From assembly GCA_016927125.1 (NCBI GenBank), contig JAFGNG010000288.1, positions 1 to 6,330 of the forward strand: a stretch of DNA of 6,330 nt, in the 5' to 3' direction. A model generated the notes under the pieces. That model worked only from the letters and a program-made list of their open reading frames with translations. It did no database searches and was not told the origin of the DNA. Within the stretch, counting starts at the first letter, position 1; every line of letters begins with the position of its first letter. Source of the DNA: Planctomycetota bacterium (GTDB lineage: Bacteria > Planctomycetota > SZUA-567 > JAFGNG01). Made by a program: the position numbers and the translations under genes. Below are positions 5,385 through 6,330 of the stretch, one piece after another.

Positions 5385-6330
5385 TTATTCCCTCGGCAGC
5401 CTCCGCCGGCGCACCTTCCACCAGAACCGCTTAAAATTTATTGCCCTCGTCCAGAGTTTGTCCCGCAAGCTGCTGCCGAGAGCGGGGGTTTTAATCCGGT
5501 TACTGTAGTAAAGCAGGAATTCCTCCATTTCTTGCAGAGAGGGATTGGCTGCCAGGGCTGGTTGCGGTAGGGCGATCTCCCAGCCAAGCTTGGCGGTAGC
5601 GGCAATGATTTCGCTTTCCAACTGGCGAGCAATATTTTGAGGATTAAGCTCCGGGAGATTGAAACGCTGGCGCGCGGCTTGTCCCAGTTGTGCGCGTTTC
5701 TCCGGGGAGGACGCCAGCTCCTGCAAGGAATTGATTACCGTTATCGGGCCATTCGCCAGGAATCCGGTGACGCCGTCGGCGACCAGCTCCGCCTGGGCGT
5801 TGCAACAGGCGAGCGACGGTGTTTCGTTGGTAACCACCGGCACCCCGCAGCGCATGGCCTCGGCAATGGCGAGGCCGAAGCTCTCTCCCATCGAGGAGAA
5901 ATGCGCGAGCGCGTCCATGCCCGCATAGAACGCAAGCATCTCTTCCTGCGAGGAGGTTATCGAGAGATTGCGGTAGCGTTTCCCCAGGATCTTCTCCGCC
6001 TGCCGCGCCAGCATGCCGGGAAACCGGCGGGTGACAAAGTATAACTCCGGGATTGCCTTAAGCAACCGCGGCAGCACCGCCGGGAGCATGGCATCGATCC
6101 TGCCGGGATCAGGGCGGTAGACACTGCCGAGGACAAAAGCGCCTGCCGGCAATTTTAAATAGCCTCGAAACCGGGCCCGCGCCGCGATTAACTGCTCCTC
6201 GGTCGGTTCCAGGAGGACAGGGTTATACAGTACGCGGTGGCGGGGAAAATATTTTTCAAGCGGCGGCCTGCCGGAGAGGGTCCAATGCCGCCAGAGGGTA
6301 TTCTTGGAAACGCAGAAGATCTTGTCGACC
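5385..6330 (-). CDS. GT4-family glycosyltransferase, C-terminal 314 residues (start outside window)
   Basis: Retaining GT-B glycosyltransferase whose start lies beyond the right edge. The frame is open from base 6329 to the TAA at 5385. Numbering from the first complete codon, VDKIFCVSKNT (1-11) is the interdomain strand, GAFVLGSVYRPDPGRID (63-79) opens the donor domain, and ALAHFSSMGESFGLAIAEAM (140-159) carries the EX7E pair (E149 and E157) that binds the nucleotide sugar in GT4 enzymes. GVPVVTNETPS (162-172) and ELVADGVTGFLA (181-192) are the standard following blocks. After about residue 255 there is an extension ending in a strongly basic patch (FKRFWWKVRRRR, 299-310) that could contact the membrane. 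A shorter reading that begins with TTG at 6152 can be excluded, because codons before it continue normal GT4 sequence. It is followed by a 44-base gap and the radical SAM gene. Donor sugar unknown. Confidence 0.93.
   Translation of the reverse strand, partial: VDKIFCVSKNTLWRHWTLSGRPPLEKYFPRHRVLYNPVLLEPTEEQLIAARARFRGYLKLPAGAFVLGSVYRPDPGRIDAMLPAVLPRLLKAIPELYFVTRRFPGMLARQAEKILGKRYRNLSITSSQEEMLAFYAGMDALAHFSSMGESFGLAIAEAMRCGVPVVTNETPSLACCNAQAELVADGVTGFLANGPITVINSLQELASSPEKRAQLGQAARQRFNLPELNPQNIARQLESEIIAATAKLGWEIALPQPALAANPSLQEMEEFLLYYSNRIKTPALGSSLRDKLWTRAINFKRFWWKVRRRRLPRE

Noticed and set aside
1..6330. Search for CRISPR repeats, tRNA, rRNA, insertion-sequence ends, att sites and riboswitches
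   Set aside because: No spaced direct repeats, transposase motifs, cloverleaf-like segments or long leaders were seen by eye. Almost every base is accounted for by protein-coding sequence.

Overview
The window is a dense, single-direction block of surface-glycan biosynthesis genes. All six genes lie on the minus strand, so transcription runs from right (base 6330) to left (base 1). In transcript order they are: a GT4 glycosyltransferase cut by the right edge (5385-6330), a B12-binding-type radical SAM protein (3883-5340), a WaaE/KdtX-like GT2 glycosyltransferase (3062-3850), a second GT2 glycosyltransferase (2259-3065), a polytopic O-antigen ligase/polymerase (Wzy/WaaL-like, 781-2277), and a second GT4 glycosyltransferase cut by the left edge (1-779). 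Large open frames on the plus strand are antisense shadows of these genes.

The genes are packed like an operon. The gaps are 44 and 32 bases after the first two genes, followed by a 4-base ATGA overlap, a 19-base overlap and a 1-base gap. The last four genes are therefore probably translationally coupled. Purine-rich Shine-Dalgarno sequences precede most starts. They favour shorter starts than the longest open frames for the radical SAM gene and both GT2 genes. I see no promoter, terminator, RNA gene, insertion sequence, CRISPR array or att site, which fits the interior of a longer operon.

The likely joint job is building and polymerising a cell-surface polysaccharide (O-antigen, capsule or exopolysaccharide). 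The four glycosyltransferases would add sugars to a lipid-linked repeat unit, and the polytopic protein would polymerise or transfer the chain. The radical SAM protein is the unusual member. Its place inside the block suggests it modifies a sugar, a lipid carrier or a substituent of the glycan, but its reaction cannot be read from sequence. No flippase, initiating transferase, chain-length regulator or nucleotide-sugar gene is visible, so these would have to be outside the window.

The organism is a bacterium with moderately high G+C and strong GGAGG-type ribosome sites. The abundance of B12-type radical SAM proteins in anaerobes makes an anaerobic lineage (for example Clostridia-like or Deltaproteobacteria-like) plausible, but the window does not settle this. 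I found no clearly new system. The best lead is the radical SAM protein embedded in the glycan operon.
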